A DNA stretch of 64,000 nucleotides from Sphingobacterium multivorum (GTDB lineage: Bacteria > Bacteroidota > Bacteroidia > Sphingobacteriales > Sphingobacteriaceae), in the NCBI RefSeq assembly GCF_039511225.1, contig NZ_CP154261.1, forward strand, positions 2,170,001 through 2,234,000, read 5' to 3'. The first letter of the stretch is position 1, and the number at the start of each line of letters is the position of its first letter. Of the stretch, positions 10,319 through 19,269 are shown piece after piece. The notes under the pieces are model-generated. The model did no database searches and was not told the origin of the DNA. It saw only the letters and a list, made by a program, of their open reading frames with translations. A program made the position numbers and the translations under genes.

Positions 10319-13300
10319 ATGATGCCACTACGTGTTTTTGTGCGCTGTTTTTGCTGTGCCTTAGCGTTAATTTCTGTTTTGCATGCGCAGGAAAAAAACT
10401 ATCGTTTTTTACACTTGGATGTCAATGAAGGTTTGTCTCAGGGCAGCGTTTTCGCTATTGCTCAAGATTATTTGGGTTTTATGTGGATCGGTACCCGTGA
10501 TGGCTTAAATAAGTACGACGCCAGAAAGTTTACGATTTACCGCAGCAATCCGCAAGATAGCCTTTCCTTAGAGCACAACTTTATTCAAGCGATTACGGAA
10601 GATAACAAAAGGCGGCTTTGGATAGGGACAATGACAGGACTGAATTTATACAATCGTGCGTCAGACAATTTCATCCGTATACCCTTACCTACCGTGGAGA
10701 GTAGCAGTGGAAAAATGGATGTCAACGTTCATCAGATTTTTCAGGATTCCAACGGCAAGATTTGGATTGCGACAAATATAGGCTTGTATAAGATTAAAGA
10801 GGGCCGGCATCTCGAAGCGGAATTGGTCTTCAATGAGATTACCGTTGAAAGAAGCCAGGGAAAAGAATACTATCGTAATTTTCGAACCGTGTATGAGGAT
10901 CGCAGAAAGCGATTGTGGTTTTGTACTGATGATGCCATTGTACTCATGCAGGCCGCATCGAAAGATGGAAATAGCTTAAAGGTTCTACGAACTTACTTCA
11001 AAGAGAAATCAGTAGATAATAAAGTTAATCAACGGTTTCAGGCCGTATTGGAGGTTAGTCCAGGTATATTCTGGGTAGGCACGAAATATAATGGGATTCG
11101 GATTATCAATGAGCATACAGGCGAAATATCCTCGTTAACTGAAGCGGGCAATCATACAGGTTTGGCCAGTCAAGATGTACGGTCCTTAAAAAAAACAGTT
11201 GATGGAAAGATTTGGATCGGAACATTCAATGGCCTATATGTTTATCAAAATGGAAAACTGCTTTTTATTCAGGCAGACGATGGAAATCCCAATAGCTTAA
11301 GCAATAATTCCATTCGTCCTATATTTCAAGATAAGAGGGGATCTATTTGGATCGGAACCTATTTTGGAGGGGTCAATATCTATGACAAGGATATTCCCAA
11401 TTTTCAGAATTTTACCCATCAAGCTAAACGCAATAGCTTAAGTTACAATGTGGTGAGCGCTTTTGTTGAAAATGGAATGGGAGAACTTGTAATTGGAACT
11501 GAGGGTGGAGGATTGAATTATTTTAATCGGCGTACGAATTCGTTTTTTAGTGAACGTCACGATAAAAATAACCTGAATGGCCTAAGTCATAACAATGTGA
11601 AGTCCATCTGTCTAGATAAGGGAGGGAACTTATGGGTAGGTACCTATGACGGTGGATTGAATTTAAGACGAAAGGGGCAACAAGGCTATGAACATTTTCG
11701 TTTCGATCCCAATGTAAGTAATGGCCTGGCAAACAATAATGTCTATGCAATCTTAGAGGATCGCAATGGCGATATTTGGATTGGCACGTTCGGTGGCGGA
11801 CTACAGGTGCTTCGTAAAAACCAGAAAGTGGGATCTTTCCAGACATTTGATGTTGCAGGAAAGCAATTGAGCTCCAATATGGTGCGTGCTTTGCTAGAGG
11901 ATTCAAAAGGTAATCTATGGATCGGTACTTCCAATGGGTTAAATCTAAAACTAGCCGGTACCGATAAATTTGTTTCCTTTCTAAATGACAAGAAAGATTC
12001 TCTTTCAATTAGCGGAAATGATATTGTGAGTATCCATGAAGATCGAAAAGGACAGATTTGGATCGGTACCTATATGGGCGGGCTCAATCGCTATCTTCCG
12101 GAGAAGAAAGCATTCAAAAGGTTCAATGAACGAAATGGATTGCCGATCAACAATGTTTTTGCGATGCTGAGCGATCTGAAAAACAAATTGTGGTTGAGTA
12201 CAAATACAGGGATTTCTTGTTTCGACCCCCTATCGGGTCATGTACGCACCTATACGAAGACCGATGGTCTTCCTGGCAACGAATATATTCAAAATGCAGC
12301 AGCAATGTTGCGGGACGGAAAACTTGCCTTTGGAAGTTTCTCCGGCTTCACCCTATTTAATCCGGATAGTTTAAGTGTCAATAATTATATTCCCCCCATT
12401 CAGTTTACAGAGCTGAAATTATTCAATAAAACAGTTCTCCCAGGTATTGATGCTGTTATTCCCAAAGATATATCCATGATGGATGAATTGATACTTGATC
12501 ACAATCAAAATGTTTTTAGTCTCGAATTCAGTGTGTTGAATTATGTCCATCCGGAGAAAAATCAATACGCGTATTATCTGAAAGGTTTTGATCAAGACTG
12601 GAATTATGTGAGCAATCCCGTGGCTACGTATACCAATTTAGACCCTGGTACCTACGAGCTTTGGGTAAAGGGGGCCAACAACGATGGGGTATGGAACGAA
12701 AAGGCAACGGTTTTGAAGATTAAAGTGCTGCCAGCACCCTGGAAGACATGGTGGGCCTATAGCGGCTATTTTCTTCTCTTTGCTGCGGCCGGTTTTTTGG
12801 TTATCCGATTTTTCCACGGCCGGAATAAATTGAAACAGGACCTTTTGATTCGGCAAATAGATTCGGAAAAACAGGAGGAGCTCCATGAAGCAAAACTGAA
12901 TTTCTTTACCAATATCTCCCATGAATTCCGTACGCCATTGTCATTAATTATCGGCCCCTTAAATCAATTAAAAGGCGATCGATCGCTTTCAGCATATGCA
13001 CAGGAGCACCTTGGTTATGCGACGAGAAATGCCGATCGGTTGATGAATCTGGTTAATCAGCTGCTTGATTTCAGAAAACATGAAGGCGGAAAGATGAAAT
13101 TGTTTTGCCAAAAGGTTCATCTTGCTACGTATTTGGAAAACATTCGCCAGAATTTTCACTTTATTGCCGAAAAAAATAATATTCAGTTTTTTCTGGATAA
13201 TAAGGTAAGTCTTAATTACGTTGCAGGTTTCGATCCGGAACAATTTGAAAAAGTCCTTGTCAATTTAATTTATAATGCGTTTAAATTTACGGATAAGGGG

Positions 13301-14503
13301 GGTAAAATAAAGATACAGGTTGAGCTAGAAGTGGAAGGTGAGTTGGAGAAATTGCTTGTTTCCGTTTGGGATTCCGGGCGTGGAATCCCACCAAAAGATA
13401 TTCCTTTTGTATTTGAACAATTTTATCAGGCCAATACAAAAGGCTTGTCGGCTACCAACGGTGGAATAGGTTTGGCACTTTGCCGCTCCATTGTCCAGTT
13501 GCACGGCGGGAAACTCACTGTTGAAAGCAATATGGCACAGGAAACGACAGACTACAATACGGTATTTCGGATCAGCCTGCCCCAGAGCGCTGTCGTCATC
13601 GAAGAGCTACCGGTCTTAACGGATACTCCAGGGATGATATGCGCTGACCCAGCAGATGCCGATATGCCCTATGTGGATATTACAAAAACAGCAATTGAGC
13701 GTCCTGCGGCGGAGGAAGATAAACCCATCATACTTGTTGCCGAGGACAATGTGGAGCTACGTTGTTTTCTATGTGAAAATTTACGAAAAAAATATATTGT
13801 TTTGGAAGCCAACGATGGTATTGAGGCCTTGGAATTGGTGCAAACAAAACAGCCCGATATTATCATTTCGGATGTAACGATGCCCAACTGTGACGGAATC
13901 ACACTTTTGCAGCAGATTAAAAATGATAGCAGTTCAAATCATATTCCGGTGATTCTTTTGACAGCCCGCACAGCTGATCCTTATATCACAGAGGCATTTG
14001 AAATCGGTACAGATGATTACATTACCAAGCCCTTCAGTATGCCGCACCTCATTCAGAAAATTTCTAACATCTTACAGACGCGGAAAAGGTTGGAGGAAAA
14101 ATTTGTACAGCATTATCTTCTTGGAGCGCAGGGAACAGATCTGCCCGAAAGAACTCGTTTCTTGGATCAGGTATTGAAGATTGTTGAAGAAAATCTGGGC
14201 TGCGAAGATTTTGGCGTGCTTGATCTTACAAAAGCCATCGGTGTGAGCCGCTCTGTTTTGTACCGCAAGATTAAGCAGCAAACGGGACTGAATCTGGTTG
14301 AATTTATTAATATGGTCCGTCTCAAGAAAGCAGCCTATATTTTGGTGAACGATACAGGTTTGAGTATCAGCGAGGTGGCTTATCAGGTCGGGTTCAATGA
14401 TCCAAAGTATTTTAGCAAATCATTTAAGAAATTCTATAAGGAGAGTCCACGTACCTATGTTGAAAAATTCGGTGTAAAGGAAAGTAGTAATTTAGAAAAA
14501 TAA
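10319..14503 (+). CDS. Hybrid two-component system sensor/regulator (HTCS)
   Basis: This 1394-residue protein joins sensor, kinase and DNA-binding regulator in one chain, as in Bacteroidota glycan loci. A signal peptide (1-23) precedes a periplasmic double propeller of reg_prop repeats (repeated WIGT, GLNLY and GGL motifs, about 30-730) and a Y_Y_Y domain (about 740-800). A transmembrane helix spans about 808-830. HisKA has His868 in NISHEFRTP; the HATPase shows NLIYNAFKF, DSGRGIPP and GGIGLALC. The receiver (from about 1134) has Asp1185 in IISDVTMPN, and an AraC HTH ends the protein. It likely binds an oligosaccharide in the periplasm and activates the upstream enzyme genes. Confidence 0.97.
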   Translation: MMPLRVFVRCFCCALALISVLHAQEKNYRFLHLDVNEGLSQGSVFAIAQDYLGFMWIGTRDGLNKYDARKFTIYRSNPQDSLSLEHNFIQAITEDNKRRLWIGTMTGLNLYNRASDNFIRIPLPTVESSSGKMDVNVHQIFQDSNGKIWIATNIGLYKIKEGRHLEAELVFNEITVERSQGKEYYRNFRTVYEDRRKRLWFCTDDAIVLMQAASKDGNSLKVLRTYFKEKSVDNKVNQRFQAVLEVSPGIFWVGTKYNGIRIINEHTGEISSLTEAGNHTGLASQDVRSLKKTVDGKIWIGTFNGLYVYQNGKLLFIQADDGNPNSLSNNSIRPIFQDKRGSIWIGTYFGGVNIYDKDIPNFQNFTHQAKRNSLSYNVVSAFVENGMGELVIGTEGGGLNYFNRRTNSFFSERHDKNNLNGLSHNNVKSICLDKGGNLWVGTYDGGLNLRRKGQQGYEHFRFDPNVSNGLANNNVYAILEDRNGDIWIGTFGGGLQVLRKNQKVGSFQTFDVAGKQLSSNMVRALLEDSKGNLWIGTSNGLNLKLAGTDKFVSFLNDKKDSLSISGNDIVSIHEDRKGQIWIGTYMGGLNRYLPEKKAFKRFNERNGLPINNVFAMLSDLKNKLWLSTNTGISCFDPLSGHVRTYTKTDGLPGNEYIQNAAAMLRDGKLAFGSFSGFTLFNPDSLSVNNYIPPIQFTELKLFNKTVLPGIDAVIPKDISMMDELILDHNQNVFSLEFSVLNYVHPEKNQYAYYLKGFDQDWNYVSNPVATYTNLDPGTYELWVKGANNDGVWNEKATVLKIKVLPAPWKTWWAYSGYFLLFAAAGFLVIRFFHGRNKLKQDLLIRQIDSEKQEELHEAKLNFFTNISHEFRTPLSLIIGPLNQLKGDRSLSAYAQEHLGYATRNADRLMNLVNQLLDFRKHEGGKMKLFCQKVHLATYLENIRQNFHFIAEKNNIQFFLDNKVSLNYVAGFDPEQFEKVLVNLIYNAFKFTDKGGKIKIQVELEVEGELEKLLVSVWDSGRGIPPKDIPFVFEQFYQANTKGLSATNGGIGLALCRSIVQLHGGKLTVESNMAQETTDYNTVFRISLPQSAVVIEELPVLTDTPGMICADPADADMPYVDITKTAIERPAAEEDKPIILVAEDNVELRCFLCENLRKKYIVLEANDGIEALELVQTKQPDIIISDVTMPNCDGITLLQQIKNDSSSNHIPVILLTARTADPYITEAFEIGTDDYITKPFSMPHLIQKISNILQTRKRLEEKFVQHYLLGAQGTDLPERTRFLDQVLKIVEENLGCEDFGVLDLTKAIGVSRSVLYRKIKQQTGLNLVEFINMVRLKKAAYILVNDTGLSISEVAYQVGFNDPKYFSKSFKKFYKESPRTYVEKFGVKESSNLEK

Positions 14504-14565
14504 GCAAGGGTTTTCGTGATTTGGTCAGCAGCAGCGAGGACAGCAGACTGAATTTTTTTTCGGTC

Positions 14566-14633
14566 AAAAAAAAAGGTTTTCAAACGGGGAGAATGAAAAC
14601 CTTCAATAACCAATTATAAACCTAAATTATGAT
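14566..14633 (-). ncRNA. Candidate sRNA, copy 1
   Basis: On the minus strand an intrinsic terminator (stem AAGGTTTTC/GAAAACCTT, 14603-14573, then nine U, 14574-14566) closes a short unit. A -7 box TATATTTG (14645-14638) puts a start near 14633, giving about 68 nt; the -33 element is weak (TTTT or TTTA). The 62 bases 14573-14634 match 59380-59441 at 61 positions. The unit lies downstream of the efflux-pump gene. A repeated 3'-UTR element or small non-autonomous mobile repeat are alternatives. Confidence 0.55.
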
Positions 14634-14694
14634 GCAACAAATATAGTTGTTTTTAATACTATTTTAAAAATAATTCAACTTTTAAGTATAGTTT

Positions 14695-14712
14695 TGTAGC
14701 TGTCCAGCTACA
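14695..14712. promoter_or_regulatory. Palindrome TGTAGCT-N4-AGCTACA, copy 1
   Basis: This perfect 7+7 dyad with a GTCC loop (plus strand) lies 50 bases upstream of the -7 box of sRNA candidate copy 1 and 40 bases beyond the efflux-pump stop. The same arms with a different loop stand at 59511-59528 in the same relative position. No U tract follows on either strand, so a terminator is unlikely; a protein-binding site fits better. Confidence 0.5.
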
Positions 14713-14752
14713 GGTTAATGTTGCCCTGTCGCTGGAAGAACCTGCCCATAGC

Positions 14753-15946
14753 TTATACGCTTTTGACCAACTTATGAATAACGTATAAAGTAGTCAATCC
14801 CAACAGTGCAAATATGCCATAACCTAATCCAATCTGAAACTGCGAAGAAGGGTTTACCAAGCTTACCGTGATGTAACTGAGTGAAGAGGTCAGCAGGTAG
14901 GTAATTCCGCCAACCAATCCGCCGGCGATACCTGCCGACAATGGAAACCTCCCTAAACAGTAGCTGAAATAATTGTTAAAAATAAACCCTGCTGTACAAT
15001 GTACAGCAAATGCGAAAAATGTCAATGTATAGAGATTTGACAGGTAAGGTGAAACCAAGAGCATACCTACAATCAGGCTGATCTGAATGAAGTTGGCGAT
15101 TCTCAACTTCGGAACCAAGGCTCTTTTAATAAGGGCTTTACCAATAAAACCACCACACATCCAAGCTAAGCCCATAATTAGCGAGGTATAACCGGTTGTG
15201 ATTGCGCTATAGCCCAGCTGGTGTTCAATAAAAAAGGGACCACTGAGGTTGTAGAACATGACAAGACCGTAGGATATACCGCACATGACTATACCGAAGG
15301 TAAAATCATTGCTTTTAAGCATCATTTTAAATTCGCCAATCAGGTAGTTGATATGGAGAGGTTTCTTCTGTTTGATTGTTTCGCCAGAAAAGATCAGTTC
15401 AAGGATGAAAAGTACAGCACTGTAAACGGCCAGAACTATAAAGTTAGAACGCCAACCAAATTGTGTCTGAAGGTAGCCGCCAATAAAAGGAGCGACAATC
15501 GGACCGATCGACCAGACGATGGTCATAATGCTGAGGTAGTGCTTGCGCTGTTCACCTTCGTAGACATCCACAAAATAGGCTCTTTTTGAGATGACCACAA
15601 ATGCCGATAAGATGCCCTGTAGGATACGCATCAGGTAAATAACCCAAATATCTTGCGTGCTTGCTGTAATCCAGAAACTGACAATGAAAAGGAAAAGTGA
15701 TATCAGGTTGATGCGATATCTTCCCCAAGCGTCAACCAATGCTCCTGTAAAGAACTGAGCAACACCATAGCTGATTAGAAAAAGCGAAAGTGTTAGCTGG
15801 ATTTTGCTTTCATTCAAGCCAAGCTCCTGGGCCATTTGTGGCATCGACGGAAGATAAATATCGGTGGCAAGTCCCGTAATCGGAACAAGTGCAAATGCTA
15901 GTATCGTCGGGATAAAAGATTGCTGTGGTTTAGTGTTTTTTTCCAT
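14753..15946 (-). CDS. Bcr/CflA family MFS drug-efflux transporter
   Basis: This 397-residue inner-membrane protein has about 12 transmembrane helices. The N-terminal TDIYLPSMPQMAQ block is the Bcr/CflA signature, and DAWGRYR is the MFS A-motif loop between TM2 and TM3. RILQGILSAFVVISKRAYFVDV corresponds to the drug-proton antiporter motif region. Members export bicyclomycin, chloramphenicol, sulfonamides or metabolites by proton antiport; the substrate here is unknown. It lies 146 bases downstream of, and in the same direction as, an AraC-type regulator that probably controls it. The start at MEKNTKPQQ is the only reasonable one. Confidence 0.92.
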   Translation of the reverse strand: MEKNTKPQQSFIPTILAFALVPITGLATDIYLPSMPQMAQELGLNESKIQLTLSLFLISYGVAQFFTGALVDAWGRYRINLISLFLFIVSFWITASTQDIWVIYLMRILQGILSAFVVISKRAYFVDVYEGEQRKHYLSIMTIVWSIGPIVAPFIGGYLQTQFGWRSNFIVLAVYSAVLFILELIFSGETIKQKKPLHINYLIGEFKMMLKSNDFTFGIVMCGISYGLVMFYNLSGPFFIEHQLGYSAITTGYTSLIMGLAWMCGGFIGKALIKRALVPKLRIANFIQISLIVGMLLVSPYLSNLYTLTFFAFAVHCTAGFIFNNYFSYCLGRFPLSAGIAGGLVGGITYLLTSSLSYITVSLVNPSSQFQIGLGYGIFALLGLTTLYVIHKLVKSV

Positions 15947-16092
15947 CCTGTAATTTTTTAAATTTCGCGTCTCTATGGACGTTCATGCAGCCAGCCACTT
16001 TTTTCTCTTTGACCTGCTAAATATGATGTGGACAAAAGTAGCTCCATTGCCTGTTTCAAAAGATATAGAATTCAAACAAATTATTGTGAAAA

Positions 16093-17001
16093 TCAAACAG
16101 GCCTGTTGCGAAAAGCTAAAGGCGGTATGCCCGCATGTTTTTTGAAATAATTACTGAAGTTTGCGGGTTCCTCAAAACCCAGGGCATAAGCGATTTCATT
16201 GATATTCCAGCTGCTATGTTGGAGGAGGGCTTTTGCTTCCTGTGTGATGCGTAGCGCGATGAGTTCTTGTGTGGTTTTTCCTGTATTTTGTTTCAAAGCC
16301 CTGTTTAGCGAATTGACATGGATGTTGAGCTGCTGTGCATAATCCGTTGCATTTTTAAAACGAAGCAAATTTTCGGTGTCAATCGGAAATTGGCGTTCCA
16401 GTAGCTCTAAGAAAAGATGGGAAATGCGCTGATTGGCGTTTTGGTAAGGTGATATTCCCTCATTTGGCGCTAGTTTTAATGTTTCTAAAACGAGTAACTG
16501 CAACTGATTCCGGATAATTTCATATTTGAACGAAAAATCAGATAGCAGTTCCACATTGATGCGCTGAAAAATGTGATCGAAAAGATCGACCTGTTCGTCC
16601 GTTAAGAAATAGACGGGGCTACCACTCGGATTGAAAAAATGGCTTTCGAGGATGTTGTGGTTGTAATGTTTGTCCTCCTGAATGAATTTTTGCGTAAAAA
16701 GACAGAACCATCCTTTTTGATCGGGATTGTCTGTTTCCCAAGAGTAGGGAACAAGCGGACTTGAAAATACAAGCGCTGGACGGTCAATAGGGATCCATTG
16801 ATCGCCATAATGCAGTTGACCCACGCCGATCATAAGGGATATTTTGAAATAATCTTTTCTATTGTACGGTGATTTTAAGGGGCAATGCTCACGAGAAAAT
16901 ACGTTAAAATGAGAAATTTGTTCTGGCGAGGAGCCTATTGGGTAATTGGATTCTCGAAATACCCGTTGATAGAAATCAATTATATTTTCAGAAGTTGTCA
17001 T
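16093..17001 (-). CDS. AraC family transcriptional regulator
   Basis: This 302-residue cytosolic regulator has an N-terminal AraC-binding (cupin-like) domain, about residues 30-170, and a C-terminal double HTH, about 195-300. The second HTH has the classic WNINEIAYALGFEEPANFSNYFKKHAGIPP type sequence. The first helix pair begins near NATDYAQQLNIHVNSLNRALK. The next gene downstream is a Bcr/CflA pump, so it probably activates efflux in response to a small molecule. It reads away from the sugar-acid operon terminator, with its promoter in about 17002-17093. The ligand is unknown. Confidence 0.9.
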   Translation of the reverse strand: MTTSENIIDFYQRVFRESNYPIGSSPEQISHFNVFSREHCPLKSPYNRKDYFKISLMIGVGQLHYGDQWIPIDRPALVFSSPLVPYSWETDNPDQKGWFCLFTQKFIQEDKHYNHNILESHFFNPSGSPVYFLTDEQVDLFDHIFQRINVELLSDFSFKYEIIRNQLQLLVLETLKLAPNEGISPYQNANQRISHLFLELLERQFPIDTENLLRFKNATDYAQQLNIHVNSLNRALKQNTGKTTQELIALRITQEAKALLQHSSWNINEIAYALGFEEPANFSNYFKKHAGIPPLAFRNRPV

Positions 17002-17093
17002 GACGCAAAGTTATAAAAATCAAACCTTTTGTTCTGCGCGAGATTCCTCCCGGTCAGTCATTGATTGGTAAAATATGAACTGGAGCAAAAAGG

Positions 17094-17142
17094 AAGGTCC
17101 CATCACCTCGTTAGCTATGGCTAGCCCGGGTGATGAGACCTT
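17094..17142 (-). terminator. Intrinsic terminator of the sugar-dehydrogenase operon
   Basis: On the minus strand a long stem forms (AAGGTC/GACCTT outer pairs at 17142-17137 and 17099-17094, and CATCACC/GGTGATG inner pairs), followed by CCTTTTT. It lies 34 bases past the stop of the DapA-like gene and before the AraC gene, so it separates the two transcription units. Confidence 0.75.
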
Positions 17143-17175
17143 TGAGAGGGAACCGATTATTATAAAAGGAAGCGA

Positions 17176-18240
17176 CTATTGGGATCTAGATTTAAGAAAC
17201 TCCTTGACAAATTCATCGTCGTTTAAGTCAGGGTAGTCTTTATATACACGATCAATTTCTTCTTGCTGTCCGATGGAAAGATTTTCGTCGGGGTTCAGAC
17301 ACCAGATACCTTTCATCAAACCTTGTCTACGGAGCGCCTCATGTAAGCCTGGTATACAGCCATGGAATGCATTTGCTGGGTCAAAAAATGCGGCATTACT
17401 GTCTGTGACAGCAATTGCTTTGCTTAGGAGATGGCTCGCATGGAGGTTATTGGGGTTCTGTTTGTATGATTTTATTTCCCGAAGGAGCTCAACGGCCTTT
17501 GCCGTCCAAACGGCCCAATGACCTAGTAAGCCACCTTTAAATTCTATGGAGACGTTTTCTCCAGCTACAGGGAAATTATACACGCTCATCAGATCGTTGA
17601 CAATATTGTCATCATTGCCCGTGTACATGGCAATTTGATCTCGCCGGCTGGAGTTGGCTATAGCACGCATAACGTCTAATGTCTGGTAGCGGTTGAAGGA
17701 GGCGCACTTGATGGCGACGACGTTGTCGATTTCGGCAAACTGCTGCCAAAAGGAATAAGAGAAAATACGGCCACCAACGGCAGGTTGAAGATAGAAACCA
17801 AAAACAGGAATAATAGCTGCTATTGCTCTGACTCGATCTAATATTGCATTTTCAGTCCAGCTTTGGAGTCCGCCCATACTCAAAAGTCCGATATCATAAC
17901 CGTATTGAAGTGCCGTGTTTGCCTCCTGTACCGCTTGTTCTGTGGCGCCGCAGATGCCCGCAATTTTGATAAATGGTCGTTGGAGCTCAGCTTTATCGAC
18001 TTCTTCGCTAGCCCATCTCAATACGGTTTCAAAAAGATTGATCTCAGGGTCCCGGATTTCAAACTGGGTTGAATGTACAGCGACAGCGATTCCGCCCGCT
18101 CCACTGGCTATGTAATACTGGGTCAGGAGTCGTTGATGTGCTTCGTCAATGCTGCGGTCCTCATTGAGGGCGAGGGGGTGCGCCGGAATAACCGTCCCTT
18201 CCCAAAGCAACTGTTGTAATTTGTTGTCTAAAGTTTTCAT
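17176..18240 (-). CDS. DapA family aldolase (dihydrodipicolinate synthase-like)
   Basis: This 354-residue TIM-barrel protein belongs to the DapA/NAL/KDG-aldolase superfamily, which forms a Schiff base with pyruvate or 2-keto acids. Lys178 in VVAIKCASF is the Schiff-base lysine and Tyr150 in FGFYLQP the partner tyrosine. An upstream in-frame extension to 18372 exists, but I choose the Met at 18240 because the product then starts like other family members and overlaps the previous stop as TAATG, implying translational coupling. It is the last gene of a four-gene operon. The context with lactonase and dehydratase suggests cleavage of a 2-keto-3-deoxy sugar acid rather than lysine synthesis. Confidence 0.85.
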   Translation of the reverse strand: MKTLDNKLQQLLWEGTVIPAHPLALNEDRSIDEAHQRLLTQYYIASGAGGIAVAVHSTQFEIRDPEINLFETVLRWASEEVDKAELQRPFIKIAGICGATEQAVQEANTALQYGYDIGLLSMGGLQSWTENAILDRVRAIAAIIPVFGFYLQPAVGGRIFSYSFWQQFAEIDNVVAIKCASFNRYQTLDVMRAIANSSRRDQIAMYTGNDDNIVNDLMSVYNFPVAGENVSIEFKGGLLGHWAVWTAKAVELLREIKSYKQNPNNLHASHLLSKAIAVTDSNAAFFDPANAFHGCIPGLHEALRRQGLMKGIWCLNPDENLSIGQQEEIDRVYKDYPDLNDDEFVKEFLKSRSQ

Positions 18241-19262
18241 TAGAATTTTCCTTTTCGTTCTTGAAAGTGCGTGTCTTTGTTCCATAGTTCGCCACCTTGG
18301 ATCAACCATTTGGCTGTAATGTCTATCGCTTCCCGTATGGTTGTCTTCGGGTAGCCAAATAAACGATGGCATTCGGAAGCGTTGTTTAGTAAAGCAGTTC
18401 CGGCGGGCTCATTCACAAAGATGGGCCTAGTGTTGAAATGCTCAGCAAAGCGCTCTGCGATCCATCGTGTAGAAAGAATTTCAGGCCCCGTGACATTCAG
18501 TATTTTGGCCGGAGACTGACAGTGCAATAATGATCTTAAGGCAATTTCGTTGGCATCTCCCTGCCAGATGACATTGACGTTTTCGGTTGTCAAATCTATT
18601 GGGAGCTGCCCTTTGACCGATTTGGCAATTTCTACGAGGACACCGTAGCGAAAATCCACCGCATAATTCAATCGGTAGATCAGGGTAGGTGTACCATTTT
18701 TCTTCGAAAAATACTCGAATATGCGCTCTCTACCCAAACAGGATTGCGCGTATTCACCGACAGGCTCGGGCGTTCTTTCCTCGGAAACGCCGCCATTGCT
18801 TATCGGCACAAAGGGCAGTACGTTACCCGAAGAAAAAGCAACAATGTTGGAGTCTCGAAAATGAGAAGCTACCATTCCGGGAAGATAGGTGTTCATTGCC
18901 CAGGTGAAATCTTCATTTCCTGTGGTGCCGAACTTATGTCCTGCGAGGTAAATGACATTCGGAACCTGCGGAATCTTTTTGAGTTCTTCCTCATTCAGCA
19001 GGTCGCAGGCGATGGTCTCTATGCCTAGATCTTCCAGTTCCTGTTGGAGTTCCTTGGTTGAAAAACGCGAAACACCAATGACCTTTTTGTCTATTCCTGC
19101 AGCTTGAATAGCCCTCATGGCTAGTTTTGCCATGCTTGGCCCCATTTTTCCGCCAATACCTAGGAAAAGAATATCACCTTGTATCTTTTTTATATCTTCA
19201 ATTAGATCTAATGATGGTGCAAGTATTTGCTGTTCCAATTCCGCTAAATTGTTATGGTCCAT
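18240..19262 (-). CDS. NAD-dependent epimerase/dehydratase-like protein
   Basis: This 340-residue cytosolic protein has a Rossmann fold with FLGIGGKMGPSMAKLA as the nucleotide-binding glycine motif, AGHKFGTTGN after beta 4, and SSGNVLPF as the serine strand. The expected YxxxK appears as YAQSC, so the active-site lysine is replaced. The Tyr stays. The protein may still bind NAD(H) but may not act as an ordinary sugar epimerase; the exact reaction is unknown. It sits 7 bases downstream of the Nramp-like transporter gene and overlaps the aldolase gene by one base. It probably acts on a sugar or sugar acid of the same pathway. Confidence 0.8.
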   Translation of the reverse strand: MDHNNLAELEQQILAPSLDLIEDIKKIQGDILFLGIGGKMGPSMAKLAMRAIQAAGIDKKVIGVSRFSTKELQQELEDLGIETIACDLLNEEELKKIPQVPNVIYLAGHKFGTTGNEDFTWAMNTYLPGMVASHFRDSNIVAFSSGNVLPFVPISNGGVSEERTPEPVGEYAQSCLGRERIFEYFSKKNGTPTLIYRLNYAVDFRYGVLVEIAKSVKGQLPIDLTTENVNVIWQGDANEIALRSLLHCQSPAKILNVTGPEILSTRWIAERFAEHFNTRPIFVNEPAGTALLNNASECHRLFGYPKTTIREAIDITAKWLIQGGELWNKDTHFQERKGKF

Positions 19263-19269
19263 GTCTGAA

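Noticed and set aside
14520..14560. Terminator directly after the HTCS gene (TCAG/CTGA before eight T)
   Set aside because: Only four pairs with a loop of more than 20 bases; the T run alone is not enough.
14629..14643. Short plus-strand ORF ATG-ATG in the repeat (and the matching one at 59436-59453), as a leader peptide
   Set aside because: Only five codons each, the peptides differ (MMQQI, MMTQR), and no plus-strand terminator or downstream gene exists to be attenuated. The minus-strand promoter and terminator explain the conservation better.
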